From an uncultured Clostridia bacterium (GTDB lineage Bacteria > Bacillota > Clostridia > TANB77 > CAG-508), in the NCBI GenBank assembly GCA_934162365.1, contig CAKPIK010000002.1:162176-226175 (forward strand): a stretch of DNA of 64,000 nt, in the 5' to 3' direction. Made by a program: the position numbers and the translations under genes. Position 1 is the first letter of the stretch. Each line of letters begins with the position of its first letter. A model generated the notes under the pieces. That model was given only the letters and a program-made list of their open reading frames with translations, was not told the origin of the DNA and searched no databases. Of this stretch, positions 35,605 to 45,442 are shown piece by piece.

Positions 35605-38172
35605 ATGTATATGTTTAACAGAGTAACTGTTAATCCGCAGTTACCAAATAGAATTAATAAACTTTCAGAGATTTCTAATAATTTATGGTGGCCTTGGAAT
35701 ACAGACTTTCTTAAAATATTTAAAGAAATTGATATTGATTTATGGGAAAGAGTAGAAAAAAATCCAGTTAAATTCTTAAAATTAGTTTCTCAAGAAAAAC
35801 TAGAACAAGCAGTGCTAAATCCATTAATATTAAAAGAATATGATAAAATAGTTGATGATTTTGAAGGATATATAAATAGTAAAAATACGTGGTTTTCAAA
35901 AAAATACCCTAATAATAAAAATGATTTAATAGCATATTTTTCAGCAGAATATGGATTGGATGAAACTGTACCAATATATTCAGGAGGATTGGGCATATTA
36001 TCAGGAGATCACTTAAAATCTGCTAGTGACTTAGGAATACCATTAGTTGCTGTAGGACTTTTATATAAAAATGGATACTTTCATCAAAAAATAGATGGTT
36101 ATGGAAATCAAAAAAGCATATACAAAGATATAGATTTAATGAATATGCCAATAACACCTGTTAAAGATAAAAATGGTGAGGACTTGAAAATATTATTAAA
36201 ATTACCCGAGCAAAATTTATATTTAAAAGTTTGGAATATAAAAGTTGGTAGAGTGACATTATATTTATTAGATTCTGATATACCTGAAAATACTGATGAA
36301 AATTATAGAAATATTACTTTAAGATTATATGGTGGAGACCAAGAAATGAGAATAAAACAAGAGATTGTTCTTGGTATGGGAGGAGTAAATTTATTAAAGA
36401 CTCTTGAACTAAATCCATCAGTATATCACATGAATGAAGGACATTCATCATTTTTATTATTAGAAGTTATGAAAAATATAGTTAAAGAGAAAAAAGTGTC
36501 TTTTTCTATTGCAAGAGATATAACTTCTTCACAAACAGTATTTACAACACATACACCGGTACCTGCTGGAAATGATATATTCCCAGTAGAACTTGTAGAA
36601 AAATATTTTAAAGGTTATTGGACTAAACTAGGAATAGATAAAGAAACATTTTTAAGATTAGGCATGAAACCAAATGATAGTATGGACAATGGATTTAATA
36701 TGGGAATACTTGCTCTTAAAATTGCAGGAAAGAAAAATGGAGTAAGTAAATTACATGGAGCAGTATCAAGAGAATTATTTGGAGATGTTTGGCCTAATAT
36801 TGCTGCAAATGAATCTCCAATAACACATATAACAAATGGAGTTCACACATGTTCATGGCTTGCACCTAATATTAAAAAATTATATAACAAATATTTAACT
36901 CCGTATTGGCAAGATAGTATACAAATAGATGATACTTGGAAGAAAATTGATAACATTCCTAATAATGAACTTTGGAATGAACATATGGTTCGAAAACAAA
37001 GACTATTAGAATTGGTTAAACAAAATGTTACAGCTAATATGAGAAGTAATGGAAAAAGCTATGAAGAAATAAATGAAATTATATCAAAATTAAATCCTAA
37101 TGCATTAACCATAGGATTTGCAAGAAGATTTGCTACTTATAAAAGGGCAACATTAATATTTAGAGATTTAGAAAGAATAACTCAAATATTAAATAATGCA
37201 GATAGACCTGTTCAATTAATATTTGCTGGTAAAGCACATCCTGCAGATAAAGAGGGTCAAGATTTAATAAGATATATTTATGAAATTTCAATGAAACCAC
37301 AATTTAAAGGAAAAATATTTATCTTAGAAAATTATAATATTGGAATTGCAAGATATTTAGTAAGTGGTGTTGATGTATGGCTTAATAATCCTAGAAGACC
37401 AATGGAAGCATCTGGAACAAGTGGACAAAAAGCATCTGTAAATGGAGTTATTAACTTCAGTGTATTAGATGGATGGTGGGCAGAAGGATATAATTCTAAA
37501 AATGGTTGGACAATTGGAACAAACGATGAATATGATTCTTATGAAATACAAGATAATGCTGATTCTGCAAGTATATATAATACTTTAGAAAACAAAATAA
37601 TTCCTATTTATTATGATAGAGACAAAAATGGTGTTTCTGAAAAATGGATGCAAATAATGAAAAATTCTATTATTTCAACAGGTGGAAGATATAGTACATC
37701 TAGAATGTTATGTGATTATACAAATAAATTATATATGCCATTAGTTGAATTAAACAAAAAATATTATACAGATTTATCAAATGTAGCTGCATATAATGAG
37801 TGGAAAGATAAAATGTATATAAATTGGGATAAAATAAAAATAGAACAATATAATAATTTAGATAATATCTCAATTGATGCTGGAAATAAAATAGAAGTTA
37901 ATTGTAAGGTAATACTTCCAGATATATCAGTTGACAATATAAATGTTGAAGTGTATGCTGGTCGAATTACTGATAATGGTACAATAGAAAATATCACTAT
38001 AATGCCAATGGAATTAATAGATCAAAATGATGAAACAAGAGAATATACATATAAAGCAAAATTAGAATTAACAACAGGTGGAAATTATGGATATACATTT
38101 AGAGTAATGCCAAAACATGAAATGTTATTAGATGCAGAAAATTTAGATTTAATAAAATGGATTACACAATAA
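35605..38172 (+). CDS. glgP: Alpha-glucan (maltodextrin/glycogen) phosphorylase
   Basis: The 855-residue GT35 enzyme releases glucose 1-phosphate from alpha-1,4-glucans. It belongs to the shorter type with an N-terminal DUF3417-like domain (LSEISNNLWWPWN). The active-site regions are intact: AYFSAEYGLDETVPIYSGGL, the EGHSS block and the PLP-binding Lys609 in SGTSGQKASVNG. A C-terminal beta domain (from about 765) follows. It is a monocistronic cytosolic enzyme; no other glycogen gene is in the window. Confidence 0.93.
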   Translation: MYMFNRVTVNPQLPNRINKLSEISNNLWWPWNTDFLKIFKEIDIDLWERVEKNPVKFLKLVSQEKLEQAVLNPLILKEYDKIVDDFEGYINSKNTWFSKKYPNNKNDLIAYFSAEYGLDETVPIYSGGLGILSGDHLKSASDLGIPLVAVGLLYKNGYFHQKIDGYGNQKSIYKDIDLMNMPITPVKDKNGEDLKILLKLPEQNLYLKVWNIKVGRVTLYLLDSDIPENTDENYRNITLRLYGGDQEMRIKQEIVLGMGGVNLLKTLELNPSVYHMNEGHSSFLLLEVMKNIVKEKKVSFSIARDITSSQTVFTTHTPVPAGNDIFPVELVEKYFKGYWTKLGIDKETFLRLGMKPNDSMDNGFNMGILALKIAGKKNGVSKLHGAVSRELFGDVWPNIAANESPITHITNGVHTCSWLAPNIKKLYNKYLTPYWQDSIQIDDTWKKIDNIPNNELWNEHMVRKQRLLELVKQNVTANMRSNGKSYEEINEIISKLNPNALTIGFARRFATYKRATLIFRDLERITQILNNADRPVQLIFAGKAHPADKEGQDLIRYIYEISMKPQFKGKIFILENYNIGIARYLVSGVDVWLNNPRRPMEASGTSGQKASVNGVINFSVLDGWWAEGYNSKNGWTIGTNDEYDSYEIQDNADSASIYNTLENKIIPIYYDRDKNGVSEKWMQIMKNSIISTGGRYSTSRMLCDYTNKLYMPLVELNKKYYTDLSNVAAYNEWKDKMYINWDKIKIEQYNNLDNISIDAGNKIEVNCKVILPDISVDNINVEVYAGRITDNGTIENITIMPMELIDQNDETREYTYKAKLELTTGGNYGYTFRVMPKHEMLLDAENLDLIKWITQ

Positions 38173-38194
38173 ATTTGATATTGTTATATAGTGC

Positions 38195-38223
38195 TTGACA
38201 AATCTCAAAAAAAAGAGTAATAT
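38195..38223 (+). promoter_or_regulatory. Sigma-A promoter of greA
   Basis: TTGACA (38195-38200) and TAATAT (38218-38223) are 17 bases apart, upstream of greA. Confidence 0.7.
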
Positions 38224-38263
38224 ATTAAACATTGAAAAACAATTCAAATAGGAGATGACGAGT

Positions 38264-38740
38264 ATGGATGAAAAAGAAATATTATTAACTCAAGAAGGAT
38301 ATGATAATTTAGAAAAAGAATTAGAATATTTAAAAACTGATGAAAGAGCAGCAATTGCAGAGAGAATAAGAGTAGCTCTTGGATTTGGAGATTTATCAGA
38401 AAATTCTGAATATGATGAAGCTAAAAATGCACAAGCAGCTAATGAGACTAAAATAGCAGATTTAGAAAATAAAATAAGACATGCAAGAATAATTGATGAA
38501 TCAGAAATTGATACAAAAACAGTACAAATTGGAAATACAGTAAAAATAAAGGATTTAGAATTTGACGAAGATTTAGAATACACTATTGTTGGTTCTACAG
38601 AAGTAGATTTAGCAAATGGAAAAATTTCTAATGAATCACCAATTGGAGCAGCATTACTTGGCGCTAAGAAAAATGAAGTTGTTGAAGCTAATACTCCAGG
38701 TGGAATAGTTAAATTTAAGATATTATCAATAAAAAAATAA
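38264..38740 (+). CDS. greA: Transcription elongation factor GreA
   Basis: The 158-residue GreA rescues backtracked RNA polymerase by stimulating transcript cleavage. The N-terminal coiled coil contains LTQEGYDNLEKELEYLK, and GDLSENSEYDEAKNAQAANE holds the acidic tip. The C-terminal ISNESPIGAALLGAKKNEVV is typical. ATG 38264 fits the AGGAG site nine bases upstream; the in-frame ATG at 38255 is too close to it. Confidence 0.96.
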   Translation: MDEKEILLTQEGYDNLEKELEYLKTDERAAIAERIRVALGFGDLSENSEYDEAKNAQAANETKIADLENKIRHARIIDESEIDTKTVQIGNTVKIKDLEFDEDLEYTIVGSTEVDLANGKISNESPIGAALLGAKKNEVVEANTPGGIVKFKILSIKK

Positions 38741-38751
38741 AATATAAGATA

Positions 38752-38790
38752 AACCTAATTATTAATTTTATAATTAGGTTTTATTTTTTT
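38752..38790 (+). terminator. Terminator of greA
   Basis: A perfect 11-bp stem (38752-38762 with 38770-38780) is followed by a T-rich tract ending in T7. Confidence 0.88.
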
Positions 38791-38876
38791 GTTTATTTTA
38801 ATAAAAATGTTGAAAAAATATTATTGTTGATATAAAATCTTATTGTTATCTAAATAATATTAAAGGAGGAAACAAA

Positions 38877-40244
38877 GTGAAAAAAATAAAAACAATAAAA
38901 TTAATACTTATTATACTTATATGTATATTAATAATGTTAATGGGTTTTGTTGGAATATTAAAAAAGGAAAATAATTCATATAAAAATATTCTTCCAAATT
39001 ATAAGTTCGCTTCAGATATAAAAGGAGCAACTATATTGGAATTTGAAGTAGACGATTCAAAACAAACAATATATTATGATAAAGATGGAAAACAAGTTGA
39101 TTCTTCAACAATTACAGAAGAAAATGAAAATGATTATAATAAGGTGGAAGAACCAGTAAATCCTGTTGAAAATTTGAATGATGAAAATTATAAAAAAGTT
39201 ATTCAAATAATGAAAAAAAGATTAGAATTTTTAAAGGTTGATCAATATAGATTAGATTTAGATAATAATAGTGGTAAAATAATTTTAACTTTTGAAGATG
39301 AATATGAAGATGATATAAAATCATTCTTGCCAATGGAAGGAAAATTACAAATAGTAGATACAAATTCATCTGATGTGATACTTGATTATACAGATTTTAG
39401 TTCAGTAGAAACATCTTATGCAGCCAAAGATGATGGAAGCTATGATATATATTTGAGCTTAAAATTAAATAATGACGGATTAGAAAAATATAATGGATTT
39501 GATAACTACAAAAATGCATCTAATAAAGATGATGAAGAAAATGAAACAACAAATAAATTTAAAATATCATTTGATGGAGAAAAACTATATGAATTAGAAT
39601 ACAATTCTTATACGCTAATAGGAAAAACATTAAGAATTACGACATCATCTGATATAACATCTAATTCTACAATTCAATCTAAAATGAATATGAATACAGT
39701 TGTAAGTAAACTTTCAACAATTGGAAAATTACCAGTAGTATATAAGTTAAGTGCACAAGAATATGTTAACTCTGTTGTATCACAGGAAATTATTAATTAT
39801 ATAATAATTGGACTTGTTGTTCTATGTTTAATTGTAACAATATATTTAATAATAAAATATAAAGTTGATGGTATATTATCAGTTATAACATTTGCTACAA
39901 ATATAGCATTATTCTTAATACTTATCAGGTTAACTAAAGTTGAAATTTCATTAAATGGATTTGCAGGAATGTTTGGATTAATAATTTTGAATACAATATT
40001 AGTTAGTAATCTTTTAAAAAGTGTTAAATGTGAAGACAAAAGTTTTACAGAGAATATAAGAGAGGGCTATATAAAATCTATTGATGTTTTGATAGTATCA
40101 TTAATATTATTTATGGTATTTTCATTTGCAAGCATGGCAACAATTAGTTCAATAGGATTAGTATTCTTCTGGGGATGGACAGTTACTGTTTTTGGAAATT
40201 TATTACTTACAGTTCCATTACTTTCAGTATGTAAGAAAAACTAG
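38877..40244 (+). CDS. secD: SecD-like protein translocase subunit, divergent
   Basis: The 455-residue protein has SecD architecture: an N-terminal membrane segment (about 7-27), a large extracellular domain (about 30-300) and five C-terminal segments. The motif-like NGFAGMFGLIILNTILVSNLL aligns with the SecD GIAGxxLxxGxxxDAN region, but the conserved proton-pathway Asp is absent. The start is GTG 38877 behind AGGAGG. A short SecF-like gene follows 10 bases later. SecDF pulls secreted proteins outward using the proton gradient; this pair may have lost proton coupling. Confidence 0.75.
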   Translation: MKKIKTIKLILIILICILIMLMGFVGILKKENNSYKNILPNYKFASDIKGATILEFEVDDSKQTIYYDKDGKQVDSSTITEENENDYNKVEEPVNPVENLNDENYKKVIQIMKKRLEFLKVDQYRLDLDNNSGKIILTFEDEYEDDIKSFLPMEGKLQIVDTNSSDVILDYTDFSSVETSYAAKDDGSYDIYLSLKLNNDGLEKYNGFDNYKNASNKDDEENETTNKFKISFDGEKLYELEYNSYTLIGKTLRITTSSDITSNSTIQSKMNMNTVVSKLSTIGKLPVVYKLSAQEYVNSVVSQEIINYIIIGLVVLCLIVTIYLIIKYKVDGILSVITFATNIALFLILIRLTKVEISLNGFAGMFGLIILNTILVSNLLKSVKCEDKSFTENIREGYIKSIDVLIVSLILFMVFSFASMATISSIGLVFFWGWTVTVFGNLLLTVPLLSVCKKN

Positions 40245-40254
40245 GAGGGAAGAT

Positions 40255-40890
40255 ATGAAGAAATTATTAGAAAAAAATAAAAAAGTTTTAATAATATTAC
40301 TAATATTAATTATAGTATCTGGAATAATAGTTGTAAGTACAATTGGATTTAAAAAGACATCAGAATATACATCTGGAACTAAAATAGAAGTATATATTCC
40401 AAAGGGCTATGACAAAAAAGATATAATAGATATTGCAGAAAAAACTTTTAATAATAGAGATATAGTTTTTTATGATTTAGAAAGATTAAATCAAGTTGCA
40501 TGCATAAAAGTTAATGAATATACAGAAGAAGAATTAACGGCATTTAAAAATGAAGTGGCCCAAAAGTATGATATTGATGTTGAAAAACTTGAAGTATATG
40601 AAGTTTTAGTTCCAGCAACAAGAATAAGCAGTATAGTAGAACCTTATGCAATGCCATGTATAATAACTACATTATTAGTTTTGGTATATATTTTTATAAG
40701 AGGCTTTAAAACTGATAATATGTTTAAAAACATATTAAATATGCTTTTAATTTTAATTGCAGTTGAAGGATTATATTTTAGCTTAATTGCAATATTAAGA
40801 ATACCTATTGGAACTTTGACAATGCCAATAGCTCTTGTACTATTTATAATAACTTTATTGGAACAAGTAAGTTCTAGAAAGAGATGTTAA
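40255..40890 (+). CDS. secF: Reduced SecF-like protein
   Basis: The 211-residue protein follows secD behind AGGAGGG. It has an N-terminal segment (about 10-30), an extracellular domain (about 35-125) and three C-terminal segments, so it is about 100 residues and two segments shorter than ordinary SecF. The partner assignment rests on order, topology and the weakly similar first domain. I start it at ATG 40255; the upstream extension overlaps secD. Confidence 0.6.
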   Translation: MKKLLEKNKKVLIILLILIIVSGIIVVSTIGFKKTSEYTSGTKIEVYIPKGYDKKDIIDIAEKTFNNRDIVFYDLERLNQVACIKVNEYTEEELTAFKNEVAQKYDIDVEKLEVYEVLVPATRISSIVEPYAMPCIITTLLVLVYIFIRGFKTDNMFKNILNMLLILIAVEGLYFSLIAILRIPIGTLTMPIALVLFIITLLEQVSSRKRC

Positions 40891-40894
40891 ATAT

Positions 40895-41839
40895 ATGCAA
40901 TATGATATAATAGAGTTTGAACCAAAGAAACATAAAATAAAAGTAGCTTTAATTTGGGTAATAATTATATTATTTGTATTTTCTTTTAGTGCTTTGGGAA
41001 TATACTATGCAAAAATCTATAATATTAGTCTTATAAAAAAGAGAAAAGAAAGAATAATAGCAAATCAAAATAAGTCTAATGAAATTGTAGGAACAATAGA
41101 TAATAAAAATACAAGTGCTTCAAATGATGAAAAACAAAATATAGAAGAAAGAGAACATGTTAAACGTACACTACTTCCTGTATATTCTGAAAATGCAAAA
41201 AAACAAATGAAGAATATATACAATAATAAAGCTAAAGTTGCTTATCTTACGTTTGACGATGGTCCATCTAGTGCGGTTACTCCATTAATACTTGATTTGC
41301 TAAAAGAAGAAAATATTAAGGCAACATTTTTTGTATTAGGAACAAGTGTTGTGAATAATCCTGAATTAGTTAAACGCGAGTACCAAGAAGGACATTACAT
41401 TGCGAATCATGGATATACACATAATTATTCTAAAATATATAGTAGCGCTGAAAATGCTTTAAACGAGTATAATAAAACCGAAAAATGTATACAAGAAGCA
41501 ATTGGAAACAGTGATTATAAATCACATTTGTTTAGATTTCCAGGTGGATATTATGGGGGAAAATATGCTAAAATAAAAAAAGAAGCAGCAAAGATATTAA
41601 ATGAAAATGACATATCATACATTGACTGGAATTGCTTAAGTAAAGATGCAGAAGGAGCAAATACAAAGGAGAAAATATTAGATAATATAAAAACATATAG
41701 CAAAGATAAAGGAACACTTGTAGTGCTCATGCATGATGCATCAACTAAAATACTAACATATGAAACTTTAAAAGATGTTATAGATTATTTAAGAAGTGAA
41801 GGATATGTATTTGAAAACTTTTATAATATAATGCAATAA
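40895..41839 (+). CDS. Polysaccharide deacetylase (CE4, membrane-anchored)
   Basis: The 314-residue enzyme has an N-terminal membrane segment (about 17-38), a low-complexity linker and a CE4/NodB domain (about 115-310). The catalytic motifs are TFDDGP (Asp121, Asp122), the metal histidines in NHGYTH (172, 176), RFPGG, DWN and LMHD. It probably removes N-acetyl groups from peptidoglycan outside the cell. It starts four bases after the secF-like gene, so co-transcription is likely. Confidence 0.92.
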   Translation: MQYDIIEFEPKKHKIKVALIWVIIILFVFSFSALGIYYAKIYNISLIKKRKERIIANQNKSNEIVGTIDNKNTSASNDEKQNIEEREHVKRTLLPVYSENAKKQMKNIYNNKAKVAYLTFDDGPSSAVTPLILDLLKEENIKATFFVLGTSVVNNPELVKREYQEGHYIANHGYTHNYSKIYSSAENALNEYNKTEKCIQEAIGNSDYKSHLFRFPGGYYGGKYAKIKKEAAKILNENDISYIDWNCLSKDAEGANTKEKILDNIKTYSKDKGTLVVLMHDASTKILTYETLKDVIDYLRSEGYVFENFYNIMQ

Positions 41840-41872
41840 ATAAAAAATAAATTAATTAAAGGAGGTAATTTT

Positions 41873-42802
41873 ATGCCATTAGTAACGACAAAAGAAATGT
41901 TTGAAAAATCAATAAAGGAAGGATTTGCAATAGGTGCATTCAATGTAAATAATATGGAAATTATACAAGCAATAGTAGATGCAGCTAAAGAAGAAAATTC
42001 ACCAGTAATATTACAAGCATCATCAAGTGCTATAAAATATGCAAGACCAATATATTTAAAAAAGATGGTTGAAGCAGCAGTTGAAGAAACTAATATACCA
42101 ATTGTATTACACCTAGACCATGGACCAGATTTTGAAACTTGTAAAGCTTGTATAGATGCAGGCTTCACATCAGTAATGATAGATGGATCAAAATATGATT
42201 TTGAAGAAAATGTAGCATTAACAAAACAAGTTGTAGATTATGCTCATCCAAGAGGAGTTGTTGTAGAAGCTGAACTTGGAAAATTAGCAGGAATAGAAGA
42301 TGATGTTAATGTAGCTGCTAGTGATGCAATGTATACAGATCCAATGCAAGCAAAAGAATTTGTTGAAAGAACAGGATGTGATTCATTAGCAATAGCAATT
42401 GGAACAAGTCATGGTGCATATAAATTTAAAGGAGAAGCAAAACTTAGATTTGATATATTAGCTAAAGTTAAAGAATTAATACCAAATACACCAATAGTAT
42501 TACATGGTGCATCAACTGTAATCCCAGAATTAGTTGAAATGTGTAATAAATATGGAGCAGATATACCTGGAGCAAAAGGAGTTCCAGATGAAATATTGCA
42601 CGAAGCAAGTAAGTCTGGTGTATCAAAAATAAATGTTGATACAGATTTAAGACTTGCAATGACAGCTGCTATAAGAAAAGAATTTACTGAAAATCCATCA
42701 GTTTTTGACCCTAGAAAATATTTAGGACCAGCTAGAGATTTGATAAAAGAAACTGTACAACACAAAATTAGAGATGTGTTTGGATCTTCAAATAAAGCAT
42801 AA
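41873..42802 (+). CDS. fba: Class II fructose-bisphosphate aldolase
   Basis: The 309-residue zinc aldolase of glycolysis has the signatures GAFNVNNMEIIQAIVDAA, VLHLDHGPDFETC with catalytic Asp82 and zinc ligand His83, SHGAYKFKGEAKLRFDIL and VLHGAS. It has a strong AGGAGG site and ends at a hairpin shared with the convergent smpB. Confidence 0.96.
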   Translation: MPLVTTKEMFEKSIKEGFAIGAFNVNNMEIIQAIVDAAKEENSPVILQASSSAIKYARPIYLKKMVEAAVEETNIPIVLHLDHGPDFETCKACIDAGFTSVMIDGSKYDFEENVALTKQVVDYAHPRGVVVEAELGKLAGIEDDVNVAASDAMYTDPMQAKEFVERTGCDSLAIAIGTSHGAYKFKGEAKLRFDILAKVKELIPNTPIVLHGASTVIPELVEMCNKYGADIPGAKGVPDEILHEASKSGVSKINVDTDLRLAMTAAIRKEFTENPSVFDPRKYLGPARDLIKETVQHKIRDVFGSSNKA

Positions 42803-42817
42803 AACAAGATTAAAAAA

Positions 42818-42851
42818 GAAAATTGAATATAATATTCAATTTTCTTTTTTT
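42818..42851. terminator. Bidirectional terminator between fba and smpB
   Basis: A palindrome GAAAATTGAATAT / ATATTCAATTTTC (42818-42844) is followed by T7 on the plus strand. Confidence 0.8.
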
Positions 42852-42855
42852 GTTT

Positions 42856-43305
42856 TTATATATTACTTTTTAAAATCCTTTGTATTTTTCTTTCTGCATC
42901 TTTTTTGGCAATATCTTCACGCTTATCATATAATTTTTTGCCTTTTCCAATGCCCAATTCTAATTTTACAAAATTATTTTTAAAATAAAGTTGAATAGGT
43001 ACAAGTGACATACCTTTTTGATTTATGTATCCAATTAATTTATTTATCTCTCTTTTTGTAAGTAACAGTTTTCGAGTTCGAAGAGGATCTTTATTGAAGA
43101 TATTTCCATGTTCGTAAGGACTAATATGCATACCATAAATATATGCTTCACCATTTTTAATATTAACATAAGAATCTTTCAAATTAACTTTTCCAAGCCT
43201 AATTGATTTTATTTCAGTACCAGATAAAACAATTCCTGCTTCTAATTTGTCATTAATAGTATAGTTGTGATATGCAACTGGATTTTTAGCAATAATTTTT
43301 TCCAT
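42856..43305 (-). CDS. smpB: SsrA-binding protein SmpB
   Basis: The 149-residue SmpB delivers tmRNA to stalled ribosomes. Typical parts are [39 protein letters not shown] and the basic C-terminal tail. ATG 43305 is chosen because AAGGAGA lies just upstream; a longer in-frame reading has no ribosome site. Confidence 0.96.
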   Translation of the reverse strand: MEKIIAKNPVAYHNYTINDKLEAGIVLSGTEIKSIRLGKVNLKDSYVNIKNGEAYIYGMHISPYEHGNIFNKDPLRTRKLLLTKREINKLIGYINQKGMSLVPIQLYFKNNFVKLELGIGKGKKLYDKREDIAKKDAERKIQRILKSNI

Positions 43306-43394
43306 TATATTCTCCTTTTCCGTTAATATTATAACATATATTTTTGATAATATAAAGAAAATGGAACTTGAAAAATCAAATTCCATTTTAATTG

Positions 43395-43805
43395 TTATTC
43401 ATGATTATAGTTTTTATGTTCATATTGTGCTCCGTAATACCATACTAATGCAACAATAACAATTCCAACAATTCCTAATATTAACCAAGTCCAAGCAGTT
43501 GAAGAAAGCCCCATTACATTATTATCGGCAGAAGTTCTAGTAGCAGTATAATCCATTCCATCATTATTCATACTTGTAGCTCCTGCTATTGAATTTCCAG
43601 CAGCTTGAGTTGCGTTTACGGCGTCTTTTCCTAAATTGGCTGCACCATTTGCTACATCTTTAACTCCATTTCCAATAGCATTACCTACATTCATTACAGC
43701 ATTTTTTGTAGAATTTAATGCTTCAGTAGCAGCAAAAGAAAAAGAACAAATGCTAATTAAAAATAAGCTAAGTATTAATATTATAGAAAACATTTTTTTG
43801 TTCAT
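43395..43805 (-). CDS. Exported hypothetical protein with C-terminal membrane anchor
   Basis: The 136-residue protein has a signal peptide (cleavage near 25), a middle of repeated Asn/Gly/Ala/Lys segments ([20 protein letters not shown] and similar, amphipathic helical) and one membrane segment near 106-124. I recognise no family. A GGAGG site precedes it. A similar plan occurs in the next minus-strand gene. Confidence 0.65.
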   Translation of the reverse strand: MNKKMFSIILILSLFLISICSFSFAATEALNSTKNAVMNVGNAIGNGVKDVANGAANLGKDAVNATQAAGNSIAGATSMNNDGMDYTATRTSADNNVMGLSSTAWTWLILGIVGIVIVALVWYYGAQYEHKNYNHE

Positions 43806-43874
43806 AATAAAAACCTCCTAATTTCATATAATAATATTATTAAAATTTTGAAGATTTTTATACACTATAAAAAT

Positions 43875-43898
43875 AAAAAGTGGAAAAATCCACTTTTT
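43875..43898. terminator. Hairpin after the small membrane-protein gene
   Basis: A perfect 10-bp stem AAAAAGTGGA / TCCACTTTTT (43875-43898) with a 4-nt loop lies just downstream of the minus-strand gene at 43906. Confidence 0.8.
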
Positions 43899-43905
43899 AA
43901 AATAT

Positions 43906-44256
43906 TTATTTTAATTTTATAATTATTGCAATTCCAAGGAAAACTAGAACTACACCAACTACTATCAAAATTATATTTATCATATTTCCTATAGAAAGCT
44001 CACCTTCATCCTGATAGTCACTTGTAGTTGTTGTAACTGGTTGAGAAAAATCTTGAGATGAAATTGGAGCAATAATGTTGTTATGTGAAATACCTTGATT
44101 ATTATTTTCAGTAGAAGAATATATTGTATTATCTATTGTTGTATTATCTAAAGAATTTGATAAACTTCTTGATAAATCAGTAGCATAACAAATATTAAAT
44201 AAAAGAATAAAACTTAAAATAAAAATTGTTCCAAAACATAAAAATTTTTTTAACAT
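43906..44256 (-). CDS. Exported hypothetical protein with C-terminal membrane anchor
   Basis: The 116-residue protein has a signal peptide (cleavage near 25), a Ser/Thr/Asn-rich middle and a single membrane segment at 92-112, with a very short basic tail. There is no family match that I can name. It is divergent from cwlJ. Confidence 0.6.
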   Translation of the reverse strand: MLKKFLCFGTIFILSFILLFNICYATDLSRSLSNSLDNTTIDNTIYSSTENNNQGISHNNIIAPISSQDFSQPVTTTTSDYQDEGELSIGNMINIILIVVGVVLVFLGIAIIIKLK

Positions 44257-44346
44257 TTTTTATATACCTCCAATTATTTTTATTGATTATATTAAGTATT
44301 TTAACATAAATTAATAATTTTTGTCCATATATACTTAAATAAAAAA

Positions 44347-44374
44347 TCATTATTTAAGAAATTCTTCATATAAT
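44347..44374 (+). promoter_or_regulatory. Possible sigma-E promoter of cwlJ-gerQ
   Basis: TCATTAT (44347-44353) and CATATAAT (44367-44374) are 13 bases apart and resemble the sigma-E consensus. The genes are mother-cell expressed in relatives. Confidence 0.4.
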
Positions 44375-44392
44375 TTACAGGAGGATTAAGAA

Positions 44393-44839
44393 ATGGCATA
44401 TTCAGATAGAGAACTTTTAGCTAGAATTATAGAATGTGAAGCTGGAGGAGAAGGAGACAACGGAATGAAAGCTGCAGCAAGTGTAATAATGAATAGAGTT
44501 AATTCATCAGCTGGCGAATATTCTAGAATTTCACAGGGTGGAAGCATTAGAAATATAATTTATCAACAAGGACAATTTGATTGTGCTACTGATAATTTAT
44601 TTGGAAAGTATAATCCTCAGAATATTTATAATATGAATCCTACTGATATACATTATTATATTGCGGATTGGGTTTTAGCAGGAAATAGGTTATCAGAAAT
44701 TGGAGGATGCCTATGGTATTTAAATCCATTTTCTACAACATGTGGTCAAACTTTTCCATATAATGGTTCAGGAACATTTCATACAAGACTTGGCGAACAC
44801 TGCTTTTACAGACCAACAGATTTATATTATAATACATAA
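44393..44839 (+). CDS. cwlJ: Spore cortex-lytic-type cell wall hydrolase (CwlJ/SleB family)
   Basis: The 148-residue enzyme consists only of the hydrolase-2 domain: ARIIECEAGGEGDNGMKAAA with the likely catalytic Glu, MNRVNSS, and IYQQGQFDC. There is no signal peptide or peptidoglycan-binding domain, which is the CwlJ rather than SleB plan. CwlJ degrades the spore cortex during germination and depends on GerQ, encoded immediately downstream. Confidence 0.88.
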   Translation: MAYSDRELLARIIECEAGGEGDNGMKAAASVIMNRVNSSAGEYSRISQGGSIRNIIYQQGQFDCATDNLFGKYNPQNIYNMNPTDIHYYIADWVLAGNRLSEIGGCLWYLNPFSTTCGQTFPYNGSGTFHTRLGEHCFYRPTDLYYNT

Positions 44840-44855
44840 ATAGGAGGTTAATTAT

Positions 44856-45269
44856 ATGGTAAATCCAGAAGATTTAAACAGAAGAAACAGAATGCAAGAG
44901 AACATTCAAAAACAAGAAATTAAAGAAGGAAAAAATGAAAATAGACAAACACAAAATAATACACCAGAGGTATTAACGAATCCAATATACACACCAGGAT
45001 TTCTAAGAAGTCAAATAGGAAAATTAATGAGAGTAGAATTTTTAATAGGTACTAATAATATGGTAGACCGAATTGGTTTTCTAGAAGAAGTAGGAGCAAG
45101 CTACATACTATTAAGGTCATTTGAAGGAGATAGCTTAATATATGCAGACATATATGCAATAAAATTCATAACAATATCAGCAACATATGGTGGAACAAAT
45201 AATTTCAGTAATATGAACCCTAATAATATGATGAATACGTATAATCAAAATATAAATAGATATTACTAA
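44856..45269 (+). CDS. gerQ: Spore coat protein GerQ
   Basis: The 137-residue protein has a charged, low-complexity N-terminus and the GerQ core (about 45-110: TPGFLRSQIGKLMRVEFLIG, then ASYILLRSFEGDSLIYADIY and AIKFITI). It anchors CwlJ in the coat. It lies 16 bases after cwlJ behind AGGAGG. The Asn/Met/Tyr tail is less conserved. Confidence 0.9.
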   Translation: MVNPEDLNRRNRMQENIQKQEIKEGKNENRQTQNNTPEVLTNPIYTPGFLRSQIGKLMRVEFLIGTNNMVDRIGFLEEVGASYILLRSFEGDSLIYADIYAIKFITISATYGGTNNFSNMNPNNMMNTYNQNINRYY

Positions 45270-45307
45270 TTTTATAGCAATAAAATGTGAAAAATAACAA
45301 CAAATTA

Positions 45308-45336
45308 TTGACACATTATTAAAAGTGTGTTAATAT
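45308..45336 (+). promoter_or_regulatory. Sigma-A promoter of tRNA-Leu
   Basis: TTGACA (45308-45313) and TAATAT (45331-45336) are 17 bases apart, 20 bases before the tRNA. Confidence 0.75.
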
Positions 45337-45356
45337 ATTTGTTGTTAATAAAAAAT

Positions 45357-45440
45357 GCGGATGTGGCGGAATTGGTAGACGCGCTGGTCTTAGGAACCAG
45401 TACCAACGGTGTGGGGGTTCGAGTCCCTTCATCCGCACCA
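45357..45440 (+). tRNA. tRNA-Leu (UAG anticodon)
   Basis: The 84-nt class II tRNA has the acceptor stem GCGGATG with CATCCGC, the anticodon loop CTTAGGA (anticodon TAG, reading CTA/CTN), a variable arm near ACCAACGGTGT, GGTTCGAGTCC and an encoded CCA. Confidence 0.95.
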
Positions 45441-45442
45441 AG

